The notes: generated by a model from the letters alone, not told the origin. DNA of 64,000 nucleotides from Eucalyptus grandis (GCF_016545825.1 NC_052619.1:4727501-4791500), one strand, 5' to 3'; positions 40,081-54,148 are shown, counted from the first letter of the stretch. Program-made: numbers and translations.

Positions 40081-42374
40081 ATGGAGGCCGCCATCAAGTT
40101 CCAAATCCATGGCGGCATCGGCGCCGCCCTCTCGCTCGCGCTCGCAGCTCCCAAACCCCACACAAGGCGACCCACAAGCCTCGCCGTCCACGGCGGCGGC
40201 AACGGCGGCGGCGGCGGCATCTGCGGCGGCAAGAAGTCGAGATCCCCGGACACCCGTTTCCGGTCCCGCCACGAAATCGAAGCCCCGCGTCGCGGCTCCG
40301 CGCAACACAGGGCGATCCTCGTGGAGGCCTTCCACGAGCACCGGAGGCTCAACGCGCTGCTCCAGAGGCTCGGCGAGGAGGGCTCTTGCCCTCTGCGGCT
40401 GCTCGAAGGCGATGGAGATTGGACGCGGGACCAGTTCTGGGCCGTGGTCAAGTCCCTGCGGCACGCTTCGAGGTCCCATGAAGTTCTCAAGGTATCGTGC
40501 GGCTCTGTTTCTTGACAAGTTTCGACCTTTGAGTTCGCGGAGCTTTTCTGGTTGGTTTAGAGTTTGGTGCTTTAGTAGAATCTTCCTATGGTGCCGTGTG
40601 TTTTGGTTGCTGAGAGATAAAAATGAGGAAATGGGCAATGAGGATTTGACGTGGAGTTGAATTACATGGCTATTTGTAGTGAATCGTCGCTTCCATAATC
40701 CAACTCCTACTTCTACTGTGACAAGAGGATGTGATTACTGCTTGAATGTTTCCTTAGGCTTTGAATATGGCAGTTGTGATACTTGGGCTTGTAGTGGATC
40801 TAGCCCTTCACTTATCTATAGTTGGTAAGCCAATGAATAACTTAATTATAAAAAAACTGATGGCAGTCCAATGCGATGCGTTCACTTGGTCGGGGATAAT
40901 ATTCTGATTGGTGCTATGATGTAGAAATTTTTTATTTCGATTTTAGTTTTTGTTGGGGGCGACAAAATAGAAACTATGTAAAAGGTGAAGCCTTTTGCTA
41001 TAATTGTGCAACACTTCCCACAATACCAATTGGAATTGTACAGTCATGAAAAGATGCCATGTGAATTAGAGTGCTTCAATGATTTGTAAGGGTCTTTAGT
41101 GTTCGAGAATATTGTCATCTTCCCTTTTCCTGCACTTTTTGAGGTACTAACTTTTTACGACCTTTGGAGAAATAGTCTAATCATGATCTGGTTTATAGGT
41201 ATTTGATATGTGGAAGGCCAGAAAACCGTCTCGTGTTACTGAGTTCAACTATGAGACGATAATACTGTTGTTATGTGAAGAGGGTCTGATGGATGACGCA
41301 GTTTCAGCATTTCAAGAAATGAAAAATAACAATCTGAGTACTTCTGTAGATATATACAATGGAATAGTCCATGGATATGCCAACAGAGGGAACTTTGATG
41401 ATGCATTATTGTTTCTTGACAAAATGAGAGAAAATGACTTGGGCCCTGATAACAAGACCTATAATGGGCTAATCCGAGCATATGGAAAATATAAAATGTA
41501 TGATGAGTTGGGAATGTGTGTAAAGCAAATGGAATTAAACAGATGTTCGCCTGACCATGTCACTTATAATTTGCTTATCCGAGAGTTTTCTCGTGCTGGG
41601 TTACTTCAACAGATGGAGAAACTGCAGCGAACAATGTTTTCTAGGAGAATGTATTTGCAGCCATCATCTCTGGTATCAATGCTCGACGCATATGCCAACT
41701 TTGGTGTTTTAGCTAAGATGGAGAAGGCTTACATAAGGGTTTTGAACGCGAAAATTCCCCTAAAGGAGGATCTTATCAGAAAATTGGCTGGAACTTATAT
41801 AGAGAACTACATGTTTTCTAGGCTGGATGATCTGGGATGCCATTATTCTTCAAGTAGTGGTAGTGATCTTCCTTGGTTCTTGCGGCTCCTTTCTAATGCT
41901 TGTCTTTTGAGTATCAAAGGCATGGACTTGGTTGTCGGGGAAATGGAAGAAGCGGGAGTTCCTTGGAGCATGACACTTTCAAACACTGTTTTTCTGGCCC
42001 TTTTGAAGATGAAACATTTTAAGCACCTGAGAACTTTACTCTTGAGGCTGCCAGCCGAAGGATTGAAACCCGATATTGTGACTGTTGGGGTATTATTAGA
42101 TGCAAACCGAATTGGTTTCGATGGATTTCCAATTTTAGATGCATGGAGAAGGCTGGGATTCCTCTACAGGGATGTGGAGATGGAAACCGACCCTCTGGTT
42201 CTCACTGCATTTGGTAAAGGGCATTTCTTGAGGAGTTGTGAAGATATCTACTACTCCTTTGAACTTGAAAACAGAGCAAAGACTAGGTGGACCTACAACA
42301 CTCTTATTGATTCGGTATCAGAGCTGTGGAAGGCAGACTCTTTTAAAACCAGTAAATGCAGTGTGAAGTTATAA
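40081..42374 (+). CDS. pentatricopeptide repeat protein, At4g14190-like, predicted organellar
   Basis: PPR proteins bind organellar RNAs through helical repeats, one repeat per base. Two exons, 40081-40491 and 41199-42374, join in phase 0 for 528 residues. Position 40081 is the first in-frame ATG. The first 60 residues are Arg/Ala/Ser/Gly-rich with few acidic residues (including a GGGNGGGGG run), consistent with a plastid or mitochondrial transit peptide. Clear P-type repeats follow: FNYETIILLLCEEGLMDDAV (from 153), DIYNGIVHGYANRGNFDDAL (from 188), KTYNGLIRAYGKYKMYDELG (from 223) and VTYNLLIREFSRAG (from 258), with weaker ones to about residue 500. No E, DYW or SMR tail is visible. It resembles Arabidopsis At4g14190, from memory. 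The RNA target is unknown. Confidence 0.9.
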
Positions 42375-45276
42375 TGTCCCTTCAAGGTTGATCTATGAAA
42401 ATTTTGGTACAGAGAGATTTTGAAAGGGACAGAATTCTTTTGCTTGAAACAGAGGATTCTGGAAAAGCACTTCCAGTAGCCGCTTCAGAAAATCGATTGC
42501 AAATTGCTTTATTCATGATCAAGATAATCAACCACGAGGCTCCAAAAATTGGAAATCAGCACAATCTACCTGAGTTATCATGGACATTAGGAAGGCAAAA
42601 ATTTGTGGATTGGCAGAAGTTGTATCTGTTCAATTCCACAGTGCTGATTAAATCCATTTGGAAGGACACTCGAGGGAAAAAAAATGGTATGTCACCTTTC
42701 TGAGTATTATAACTCCCTTAATCTTTTACATGTCTAGAGATTCAAAGCACGATTAGCTCCTCTTTGCATGTTGGTTTGGTTAGGAAATCTACCAGATAAT
42801 ACCTCGTTGAACGCGTTTTTCTTTTATCTCTTTTGGGAGAACTAGCAACTGAAGTAGCTCTTTGCAGTACTAAATGCTTTCTGAAAAGTCCTCTATACCT
42901 GTGGCTATATAAGAAACTAAACACCAGGTAGGTACTCCGTGTTATCCCAATTCAACCACTCTTCCTCAAGATAAGTACAATTAGAATCCTAACTCTAATT
43001 TGAAATTCCAAAATTCATTTTTAAACAATATTTAATTGGAAGAAGGATGGTTGGTACAGTGAGATTGTGGAACTAATCATGCCTTTATGTGTATCGTTGA
43101 AGCTTGGTCACTTTCAGCTGGCTATCTTAGTCTTGAAAAAATTGCCGGTACCCACTATGTCAACGTCCTAATAGCCAATATTACACGTTTTTCTTGGGTT
43201 TAAGAAGGGACATGTTCTAAATAATATGGACTATAGTGAACTATGGTGAGCATAAATAAAATTCACAGATCTGGAAAACTATGACAACTCTACAATTACA
43301 TATGTTTTTCTGAAAAGCGTTACTCCCTTTTCTTTTATAATGTATTTAATAACATAATCATGCACAGCAGTCTCATGGATTATGGATATCAAACTTCGTT
43401 TTTCATCTATATGGCAATTGATTTTATCCTAGCTAAAAAGAAAGAGAGAAAAGCACCTAATTGAAATTTCCAATATACAAGATGGGTAATAAGTAACATT
43501 TATTGTCAATCCCTATTTTTGATGGCTTATTTATCGCATTGACACGTCCTATAAAATGGTCAAAGGACAGCCAACATGCAGACTTTGCATGTGAATTTAC
43601 CATTATATCAATGTTTTAAGAGCAATGCTGAAAAAAAAAGTCCAAGTAGCACATACCTAAATAATACCATATTGGATAAATTCTCAATTTCTATATCCAA
43701 TCATAATCTAAATGCATATCCTTTGTGTGTAAAGATAGAATCATTTCTAACTCTTGCTAGCAAGGATAATATTAGTATATAGATTGACTCGTAAATGGTG
43801 TAACTGGGTTTGATGTAAAGGTGCATTCGAATAGTCAAATTGAATATGAATTAGAGAAAGTTAAGGTAGAAAATTAATTTTGTAACCCTAGAAAGCCCAA
43901 TCATCTAGCTTGACTAATATGGAATGAAAAATGTGAAAACATGCCAGAGAACCATATCCCATACTGACTAGGACATCTAATATACAAACTAGCTTATTTG
44001 GGACTTCTCCACAGAAATTAGCTTGGGTTAAGTCATTACCAACTCTCCCTCAGGCAGTGGTGAAGCAATGAGGAAGCGATGCCAACATTAAGCATACATA
44101 ATTCAGGGCAGAAAGGAACAATCTGTATCATCATAGCTTGAGGTTTTAGATGATTTGTGGAATCTATCCATAGCATATCTTATGGTGTTCGGGTGTACTT
44201 CTCTCCAATTGACTTTTTCCATTGAGAAGTAATAACTCCTCACTAGACCTCTTAACATACCTTTTCTACTCTTGGCCATTCTGGACAATTGCGTTTTTTG
44301 GAAATAAGTGATATGCTGCATATCGTTTCTAAACCGTTAATTTTGAGAAACTAGAGATTTAAAGGCTTTTTCTATGGTGAATCTTTAAGATATGAATTGC
44401 TCCCCTTAAATTGTTTGTTGAACTCAAAAAGGTGGTAGCAGAAAATTTTCTTGGACATATGGAAATTATTAAATAAAGTATAATGTGTTAGTGTTATGGT
44501 TGAAAACCTGATGCTGTAATTGTTATGAGGTTGATGTACAGTCAGACCGTTTTCAAATACTAAGCATGATTACATAGAGTTGCTTTCTAAGTAAGGCTTG
44601 CCATGACGGTTCTCTTGATAAGTTAATATCCATCACAAACAGTCAACAGTTCCACTACTTACATTTAGCTTACTTTCTGTTTTGCAGTGCCTTAGCATCT
44701 AATCTGGATGAGATTAAAAAGAGGCACATTCTGATGTGTGAAGCTATACTGGGTAAGCAAGAAGTTGTTACTCTGGTTCTGGGGAACCCCTGCCTAGCTC
44801 TATTGGATACAACTCTAGGGTTGATAACCTTTTCTAACCATAGAAGTACATAGACTGTTTCCCTCTCGTGAGTACCCATGTCCTTTCCAAATACATAAGT
44901 TTCCAAGCTCCACTAATAAGGATGGTGAGCTGCAATCTCTATGCTTGTCACATTGATTTGATTAAAATTGAATGATTTTTCATTTGAGAAACCTCTAAAC
45001 AATAATCCTTTTTTGGCCAATAGATTACACCACTTGTTTGAGACATTTGTTTATCTTGCATATCCTCCCTTGTGCAGTTATACCAGTTATCTTGCTCGTG
45101 GGACAATGGCCACCTGGAATAAGTTTATTAGCTGCATTGTTGAATTTACTAGGTAACTGGCAAATGGAACTAATAGCCAAGTTTCATGAAGATTCTTATG
45201 TAAGTATCTTTAAGATATGATGGTTTTTCATTGATGGCAACTATTAGCAAGCAACCTTCGAGTTTTTCTTAAGGTG
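42375..45276. other. PPR 3' UTR then intergenic
   Basis: The first 300 bases may be 3' UTR. They contain a 102-codon open frame (42395-42703) without recognisable domains, probably chance. The remainder is AT-rich with no supported gene. Confidence 0.45.
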
Positions 45277-46361
45277 TTATTGGCATCTGAAAAGGTAATT
45301 TGGTCTTTTAACAAATTCCTCTAATTTGCTCTCCTCAATGGTTTTAGGAACATGCACCTCATTCAACACCTTCGAAAGTGCATTCTTATGTTTCTTTGAG
45401 GATCGAAATAAGTCCAATAAGGAAATATGCACGGTTATATTTCTCAGTTGATCCACCACGCCCATGCTGATTGCGAAGCGTATGATTGCCAAGGAGATCC
45501 CACGTGAGAGTCCCCTGATGTTCGTTGGCTTGGACCCTTCGAACACTTGTGATTTCCATATGGGAGAAAAGCGCCATACCACTGACAATTGTCTGGTACT
45601 GAAAGCCAAAGTTCAAGACCTCATGGATAATGGAGTGCTTTCATTGTGCAACAGAATTCCCTCCCTAATCGTGCTGGTGGGGTGAATCCCATATTGGGAG
45701 AGGCGTAACATGTTCCAAAGGTGTTTAAGATTGACTTTGCTGCGGTGTATGGTATACATATTCAACTGGGGCACTACCCAAGCAGGGACAAGCTCTCATT
45801 AGAGGAAAAGTTGGAGCATATCCAAAGGATGACTCCATTTGGCATTATTAGATGCATTGATGAGAAGGAGATAGTTGCTACCATGAATCCCGTTGTAAAT
45901 GATTTGTCCACAAAAGACTCCTTTACACGCGTGGGCAGAGGTAGATAATGTAAGGCCACTAGTCATTGACCTCCTATCTGAAGAATCCTCTTGTATGGAG
46001 ATGGAAGGAAGTGGAATGAAGCCTGTGGTCATCGAGCGGTCGCCTTTAGACAATGATCAGATGATTATCATGGAATTATCACTCCCTAGTGTTATGGAAC
46101 TGAAGATGTTGATGCCGTGATTCAATCAGGATGATGTTACGCAATTGCCGAAGTTGTGGAGAAAAGGCCCACAAGCAAAGATGCAATACCCACGAAAATT
46201 TTCTCATTGGACTTATTTCATTTCTCAGAGGAACATGAGAATGCACTTTTGAAGGTGTTGAACGAGGTGCATGTTCCCGACACCATCGGCGAGAGTAAAT
46301 TAGAGGAATTTGTTAGAAGAAAATCGCCTTTTCAGATGAGTGTTCCCGACAGCCATGCATA
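45277..46361. mobile_element. decayed Ty3/Gypsy (Tat-like) gag-protease remnant, inverted pair
   Basis: The plus frame near 45535-45650 encodes a Gag-type zinc-knuckle segment CDFHMGEKRHTTDNC followed by LKAKVQDLMDNG. The plus frame at 46200-46330 encodes KVLNEVHVPDTIGESKLEEF, a segment found upstream of the protease in Tat/Ogre-type polyproteins. The minus frame at about 45285-45400 encodes nearly the same segment (KVLNEVHVPKTIEESKLEEF), so this part exists as an inverted duplication about 0.9 kb apart. Frames are broken by stops, and no reverse transcriptase or LTR pair is seen. Confidence 0.65.
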
Positions 46362-48639
46362 GGCTTTGTGTACTGGATCTGATATGTGGCGTCTCGAGTT
46401 TGGTTTGGCAGGTCGGTTAAGCCAGGTCAATAGAGGTGGATTGAGTGTAGTAGTCGATTTTGTTAAGCTTGCTGCAAAGCCTGGCATGCATCGTTGGTTA
46501 TTGGCGAACAAGTGAGTTTCCTTGGTGTACTGGACTTGGAAAAACTGTCGCATATCTTTTGTTATGTAATGAATGCATTTGATCTCTTGTTGGAAAGGAA
46601 AAGAAAACTTTGTAAGTTATCTATGCTTTCCCTCCATTCTCTCTCCATGCCAAACTCAAAGGTTCTATGTTATTCTAACTTGTAAACTTAAGACAACCCT
46701 ACTTGTAGAGTGGCATTTTCCAAATAAATATTGATTAGTTACTTAAGAGTTGATCATTTAAAAACAATCGAACAAAGGTCGGCAAGTATATCAAATAAGA
46801 GTGGATGACAAAAAATTAGTGGGTAACTTGATCATAAAGAAGAATTGATACGTCATTTAAATTAAGATTGGTAATTAGACATGGAAGATGGTAAAATTGA
46901 CCACTTTGGTATATTGCACGAATAATTGTTGCTAGGTTATTATGAAAGTTGGTAACTTTACAAAATACATCGTTATATAAGCTGGTAACTTAGAGACAAC
47001 CAGATACATTTTAAAATTTAATAAAAGGGCCGTTAAATTACCGACAAATCATGGAAAGAAATTTTTTGCTTACTCTTTTGAATAACAAAATATTGGAAAC
47101 TGACTGACCTTTTCAGAAGTTCGTGTAGATACCTAACTTGATACTAAGGTTTTGACCCAAATTTGATGGAGAAGTTTACTTCGTCAAAAGTTCAATCGAG
47201 AAGCACAATTGAGTTCTGCTCATCAGGAGCTTCCTATTATTTTTTGGTAAAGATCAGGAGCTTCCTATTATTTGTTCATGTTTCGTGCCACTTTTTCGAT
47301 TTCGCACCACTTTTTTTTCTTATTTTGATAGATTGGTAATTTCAATTGAAGAGTTAAATATATTTCTACTTTGGAACGAAAAAAATTTCAGACACTTTTT
47401 CATATTATTTTATTATAAATATTTCGGGCAAGGTCGGGCCATTCAAATTATTTTTGTAAAAGCAGAGAAATATTCCACTAGCTATTTTTGCGGGGGTTTG
47501 GCGATGGACATATTAATTTTGTGATGCGTGATTTTTTTTCTCTTAATGTTTTTAGTTATTTAAACCTATCTTCACACTCCTCACATAATAAATATATTCG
47601 AATTAAATAGATATACCTAGCTACTCATATAGCAAGAACTCGAATATATATTTTATTAAGTGGAGCAAGGCTACCTAGCTAGAAGGACTGTTGGCCAAAC
47701 CTAATTGGGCTCGAGGAAACCTGATTTGGCTCGTGAACATATTACATGTATTTTTGTTGATAGGTAGGCTCGAACGACAAGTCAAGTCAATTTGATAACT
47801 CGACTCAATCTGACCTTCCCATTGATCTCTAATATTTCATAAATAAGTAGCGAATCAATTAAATTGAATATTTAATCAAGCTAATTGATACGTAATTAAT
47901 AATGAATTATAATTGATATGGGAGTACAAACTAACGATTTTGCACATATAAATACAGATTTGATACTTATCTTTTTATGCTTTTGCTTGGTCTTGTCAAA
48001 TTTGTCACTCATTTGGCTTTCCCTTTTTTGGACTGATTTTGAGAATCGCACGCAAGACCGGCCTAGCAAATCGGAAATAAGGACGATTCTTGTTCTTCTA
48101 TCATATCGTGTTGAAATAAGGGCATAACACAAGTATGTTCAACTTGAAAATGACATAGCTCAACAAGCATGATTATTGAACATGTCTAGTATCTACATGA
48201 TATGAATGTTCTCTTAATTACAACTGCTTATATATTACTATGCCATAAATACATTTATGCACGATTAATCTCGTGTTAATACTTTTTAACACGTTTCTAA
48301 GTAACATGAGTAATTTCTCTTCACATTAATCTAAGACACGCTATTGAGTAAATTTTTCCTTATGTTCAACGACTCGTGTATCTACCGATATGTCTTTATC
48401 TGATTTTTATTACACCGACTTATATTCTCATAAATTTGAGGTGAGAAAAGTCGTACCGAATATAATACGGCATAGCCATGTCATATCATGTGAAAAGACA
48501 AATCCCTTGATACCGGATTTAGTTGGTCTTACCGCGTCCCGTGCGGCAGGATCACGGGCCCTAATTTGGAATTGGATTCTCTTGCAAGATCGCGCACGTC
48601 TAAATTTCAGGATAAAATGTGATCCAACCTAACCAAAGT
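46362..48639. other. intergenic
   Basis: AT-rich sequence with no supported gene. A 20-bp direct repeat (ATCAGGAGCTTCCTATTATT) occurs near 47221 and 47255. Confidence 0.5.
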
Positions 48640-49208
48640 TGAAATTGAAATCGGAACATCTCCCCTCACCAACCTTGTCTCCCCCCGCGCCCCGTACTTT
48701 TCTGGCGCACACGCGTCGTCGCGCTGTGGCCCGGGGCCGCGATCCCCTGCGCCGGCCCCCACCGTGCGCCGGCCCCCGCGCCCGCCACACCGTCGATGCG
48801 CCCCCCGGGTCTCGAGAACGTTCGAGGGCAGCACGTGTCGAGCATCCGGGGCGGGGGGCTGCGGGGCCCACCGCGTGGGGGGCGCGAGGCAGGGGATCGG
48901 GGCCCTCGACATTTAACGCGTGTTCATAGGGGGAGGCGCTTTTTAAGAGAGAGAGAGAGAAAAGGGGGAGGATTCTCTGAATTCCCGAATTTTCCTTCTT
49001 AAATACGAGAAAGAGGAGAGAGAATTTTCGCGAGAAACCTCGTGACGTTTTTGCCTTCCTCCGCGTTTTTCCTTTTTTTTTTTTTTCCCGAGAAAATCCG
49101 AAGCTCCTCCTCGATCGAGGGAAAATTCTGCCCCGCCCACCCGGGCCGCGGCGGCGATCGGTGATCGGAGGAGAGGAGGGCCGCGGCCGCGCCGCTCCGT
49201 CGCGAATA
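48640..49208 (+). promoter_or_regulatory. GC-rich SEC promoter and 5' leader
   Basis: Base composition changes sharply at about 48650: a roughly 260-bp tract is very G+C- and CpG-rich. A GA repeat (48948-48961) and pyrimidine/purine-rich leader sequence then lead to the SEC start codon. This looks like the core promoter and 5' UTR of a broadly expressed gene. Open frames on both strands over the tract are composition artefacts. Confidence 0.55.
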
Positions 49209-52200
49209 ATGCTGTCGCTGCAGAGCGATCCCCGGCTGCACCAGCAGCCGCAGCCGCAGCCGCAGCTGCACCACCACCAGCAGGAGCAGCAGCAGCAGCA
49301 GCAGCAGCTCCAATTGGCCGCGTTCAGCAATGACGCCTTGCCTCTCAAGCCCGATGCTGTCTCCTCTTCCCTGTCCAGCCTCAGGATCTCGCAGCCCCTG
49401 GACTCTCGCGAAGGTTCTCGATTTCTCTGTCTGTCTCTCTCTTCGGGTTCTTTCGGGGGATTCGTCTTTGTTTTGGGGCGTTACTGTCCTTGCTCTCGGT
49501 GCGTTTTTAGGGTTTGGGATCGGAATTCTGTGCTCGATTTTTGGGAGATTCTCTTATGCGGGTTGCGCTATAGCCTCTTTTTTTTTTTTATCTTTTTAAT
49601 CCTGAAAGGTTCCACCTTTTCTCCCCCGCGACAGCATGTCGATCAGCTTGAATCGTCATGCGTGCACCGATGTTGTGCCGTTTTTACGGTGATCATGCTT
49701 TGCCTTGTTCGATCTTTCGATTGCCACTGGTTTTTTTTTTTTTAAACCTGCTTGTCATGATTACTTGACGATCGCGAGGAAGAGTCGGAGGTCGGAATAC
49801 GGTGCTAATACCTTTGATCTTCTTTTTAAATCGTTTCGAGTGATCCCTGGGCATGACGTCTTTTTGCTGCTTATATAATTCTGGTTATCAGTTCGAGTCT
49901 AGCTCGCGCAATTTCCATCGTTAACTTTGATAATGAGATCTCTCGTCATTGAGCGGATGTTCCTTTTCATTTCTTTGATTGGGGAATTTACTCACTTGTG
50001 CTCCAAGGCTTCATAAGTTACAATATGGATCTGCAAGATGACTCGGTTTGGTTTCGGTGGTTATATGCCTTGGGACATGTATAAGGTCCAAGGCTGCGTG
50101 TGAAAGTGTTGACTTAGGAACCGGAAATGTATATCAAGTGATATGCATTATCTTTCTGAAATCTGTTTCTTCGGTAGTCTTAAGTTGCAGAAGGAGAATT
50201 CTGAGAAGATATCCAATCATTTGAGTTGATTTGTTTATAAAAAAAAAGAAAAAGCAGGTAAGCTATTGATTCACTGCTTGCGAAATCAACTCGTGCAGAG
50301 TATTTTACATCTTCAAGTTAATATATGCTGTAAATAGAACTATCCAGCGATGGTGTTACCACTCGTGGCTAAAGAGACTTCTGATCTTATTGGGCATAGA
50401 GAAGATAGGCTGCACTATTGTACAAAAATTGTGTTTTAAGGTTTTCTGACGGTTGTTTAGAATTTCTGCTTCACAGGTATCTTGAGTAGCGATGCATGCA
50501 AATGCCTGGCATAAAATGATAAGTTTTGAGGGCTTTCAATTCGTGTCCTTTATTCATTCTCTCACTTTTTTTTGCTCATGAGGTTGAAAAAGGAAGCCCA
50601 TGTAAAAGTTATGTTTTCTGGGTTCTTATATGGTATTTGAACCTCAGAATTTCTATTTATCTTGCCAAATGGGGGCACTGTACTGAGTTCAAACTTCCAC
50701 AGAAAGCACCTTAGCATGTTTTTACTATTTAGTAGTGAGACTGCCGTTTTTCATCAAGGCGTGTTTGGTTTTCGTGTTTGTATGATGTGGGCTTTATCTT
50801 ATTTTTTTATGAATGTCGCTGCATTTTGTCCAAATTGTTTCTGAGCTTCCCTGTGGCTCTTTTGATGAATGAGTTAACATTTTGAATTGTGTCATTTATT
50901 TGTAGCAAATGAAGACATTCTAATAGCCCTTGCCCATCAGAAATATAAAGCTGGAAGCTATAAGCAGGCACTAGAGCACAGCCAGGCTGTTTATGAGAGA
51001 AACCCCCGACGGACTGATAACCTTCTTCTGCTTGGTGCAATATATTATCAGGTTGTTTCCAGAGTTCCACGTTTATTTTGATTCGATGATGAGATGACAT
51101 TAGGTTGATGGACCTGATTTGGTGACTTGGTTTGAGTGTTGTAGCTGCATGATTTAGATATGTGCATAGCCAAGAATGAGGAAGCACTTCAGATTGATCC
51201 GCATTTTGCTGAGTGCTATGGAAATATGGCAAATGCATGGAAGGTAATGGAACAATAGCTTCGACAGTGCTAGGTACAGCTTTTAAGCTGGTTGGTTTAT
51301 GTGGGTTTAGTTTGTGATGGTCTTTCCTCCATGTTTTCTTCCTCAGGAGAAGGGAAACATTGATGCTGCAATTCGTTACTACTTAATTGCTATCGAGGTT
51401 TGTATTCTGCTCAAAAGATTTCTTCTGACTAATGGGGTTCTTCTATTTTGACATAAGAAAAATTTTCCTCTTATGATGTTCCTCCTATATTGAGTTTGAG
51501 ATGTAGATTTGAATGTCCAGAAACACCAATAGATCGTTAAGATACTTAGTTACTTCCCAACTTGTTTGGACAATTTCTTTATAGTAAAAAGTATGGCCAA
51601 GAGGCATCTGAGATCTATTATTACTTTTTGGTATGGAGCGTCTAACCTTTGGTTTGGCGACTGTGCTAATTAGTGCTATAGATTTTAACAATTGTAAACG
51701 TATGACCAAGGGCCATGCCCCTTCTATAGGGCATTCTAAGTCTCATAATTTGTCTTGATGAATGATTCATCGGATTGATGATCTAATCTTAATTTGTTAA
51801 ATAACATTTGCAGCTTCGACCCAATTTTGCTGATGCTTGGTCGAATTTAGGGAGTGCATACATGCGAAAAGGAAGATATAATGAGGCTGGACAGTGTTGT
51901 CGGCAGGCTTTGCAACTTAATCCACGCTTGGTATTATTACACTCTGATTGAGAAGCATACATTGGAATTTCCAGATGTTTTTAACTTTCCCTTTGCCTGC
52001 TTTTGCAGGTTGATGCTCAAAGTAATCTTGGAAATTTAATGAAAGCTCAGGGTTTAGTGCAAGAGGTGACATGACTTACGACTTTAATCACTTCTGTGAT
52101 TTGCCTGTTCATGTGTTTTCTAGTTGTATTTTATTTGCCCATTCTTTCAATGGAGGTGGGAATGATGTTGGGACACTGATGCTTCTTAGAATTGGGAGTG

Positions 52201-54100
52201 ACATTCAATGGAGTCGTTGCATGGATTGAATTTCTTATTGCTGTAGGAAACTGTACAAATGTGAAAAATATAGGTATATAATTTATTAATAGTGGGGGAA
52301 ATGGTTATGATATTTCTTTTACTCAGTGTATCTTGCGGGAAGATATTGTGTATTTAATTCTTACTGAGTGGTTGAGGAGATGTATTGGTTATTAAATCTT
52401 TTGTGCAGTTTTAGGCATACAACCAAATTTTAGAATAGCTTGGTGAAATAGGAAAATATTGTCTTCATATGCTACGTTTAGTTGTTTCTGAGTAGTTCAG
52501 GAAGCATGTGTTGGTTATTGAATCTCGACTTCTGCATTTTCTGACTATTTTTTTCACTTTTTAGGCATTCAATTGTTACCTTGAGGCCATCCGTATACAA
52601 CCAACTTTTGCAATCGCATGGTCAAATCTTGCTGGCCTTTTCATGGAGGCAGGGGATCTTAACAAGGCACTTCAGTATTATAAGGTTAGTAATCTGGTTG
52701 AATTTATTTCTCTTCATCTAAATTATATGCATTTTGCATTAGGAGTCCTTGAGTGTGCATTTGTATTTGTCAGGTGATGGCCTATAGTTAGATTTATTGT
52801 TTAATCAGTGATGAAGAAATGATCCAGTTGATCCAGTTGACTGGCTCTGTACAAAATTGACTTTCTGGAATGATGTTGATGTTCGCTTCTCATTGTGGTC
52901 GGGAGCGTTCTCATTGTGGTTCCTTTCTTTAACTGATTCAAAATCATAACCTTTATTTATAGGAAGCGGTGAAACTCAGACCAACATTTTCAGATGCCTA
53001 CCTGAACCTTGGAAACGTCTATAAGGTAAGCTATCAATATTGTGCTAATGAGGTGGGGTAGCTGCAAAAGCCAGGACGAGTGTCTGGTGAAAAACAAGAT
53101 CTTTCTTTTGCCTTTTCCAGGCCTTGGGAATGCCTCAAGAGGCTATTATATGCTATCAGCGTGCTCTGCAGTCTCGACCAGATTATGCTATGGCATATGG
53201 TGAGTTTTTGCTTTGCTTATTTCCCTCATGTTCGTGTAAATATTGGTGGAAAATATGGAAGTGAGACATGCTGAAGTTGATTTCTTCGAGAGTGACCTCT
53301 CTAGTGCTTCAAAAAAGTCAAATAGTCAGGATACTGGAAAGCGCATGGCCTATGCTATAAAATTTGGGGGTATCAGTGATTTTTCCACATGTTAATAAGC
53401 TATTCAAAACTGAATTAGATATGTACGCATTTGAAACTATATTCATTAAATTGAATGGAACTTATTGATCTGTGAAATTTGATGGCGCAGGTAACTTGGC
53501 CAGTATTCATTATGAACAAGGTCAACTTGATTTGGCCATTCTCAATTATAAGCGAGCAATTACTTTTGACTCGAGTTTCTTGGAGGCATACAATAATTTG
53601 GTTTGTCATCTCTTCTCCGCGTTACTTTCAGATATGTAGGGTTTATCCTTGTGGTTACCCTTTTTTTCAATTAATGCTTTCTTTTGCACGATTAGGGTAA
53701 TGCTTTAAAAGATTCTGGGAAGGTTGAGGAAGCCATTAATTGCTATCGAGTAAGTTTTGAGAGTTTTTTTCCATTGGTTCCATGTTTTTGTATGTTTAAC
53801 CATATCTGATCTCTTTATTCTACTCTGTGAAGCACTGTCTTTCTTTGCAACCTAACCATCCTCAAGCGCTGACAAATCTGGGGAACATATACATGGAATG
53901 GTACTTCCATCACATTGATCATTTCTCCACTTGCCACTTGTTATTACCTATTGTCAACGTACTAGTTGGAACCTGTACTCATTGAGAAGTTGATTTTGTA
54001 GGAACATGTTAAGTGTTGCTGCGTCCTTTTATAAGGCTACCCTTACTGTGACAATGGGACTTTCTGCTCCTTTTAACAACTTGGCAATAATATATAAGCA

Positions 54101-54148
<48 letters not shown>

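Noticed and set aside
40002..40660. Antisense and shifted frames up to 208 codons over PPR exon 1
   Set aside because: They are shadows of the GC-rich transit-peptide exon; the sense frame continues in phase into recognisable PPR repeats.
42395..42703. 102-codon frame after the PPR stop
   Set aside because: No domain is recognised and it most likely lies in the 3' UTR.
48607..49348. 239-codon and other frames across the SEC promoter
   Set aside because: They are explained by high G+C and the CAG/GCT repeat read antisense (poly Cys/Leu); the sense SEC exon accounts for the 3' part.
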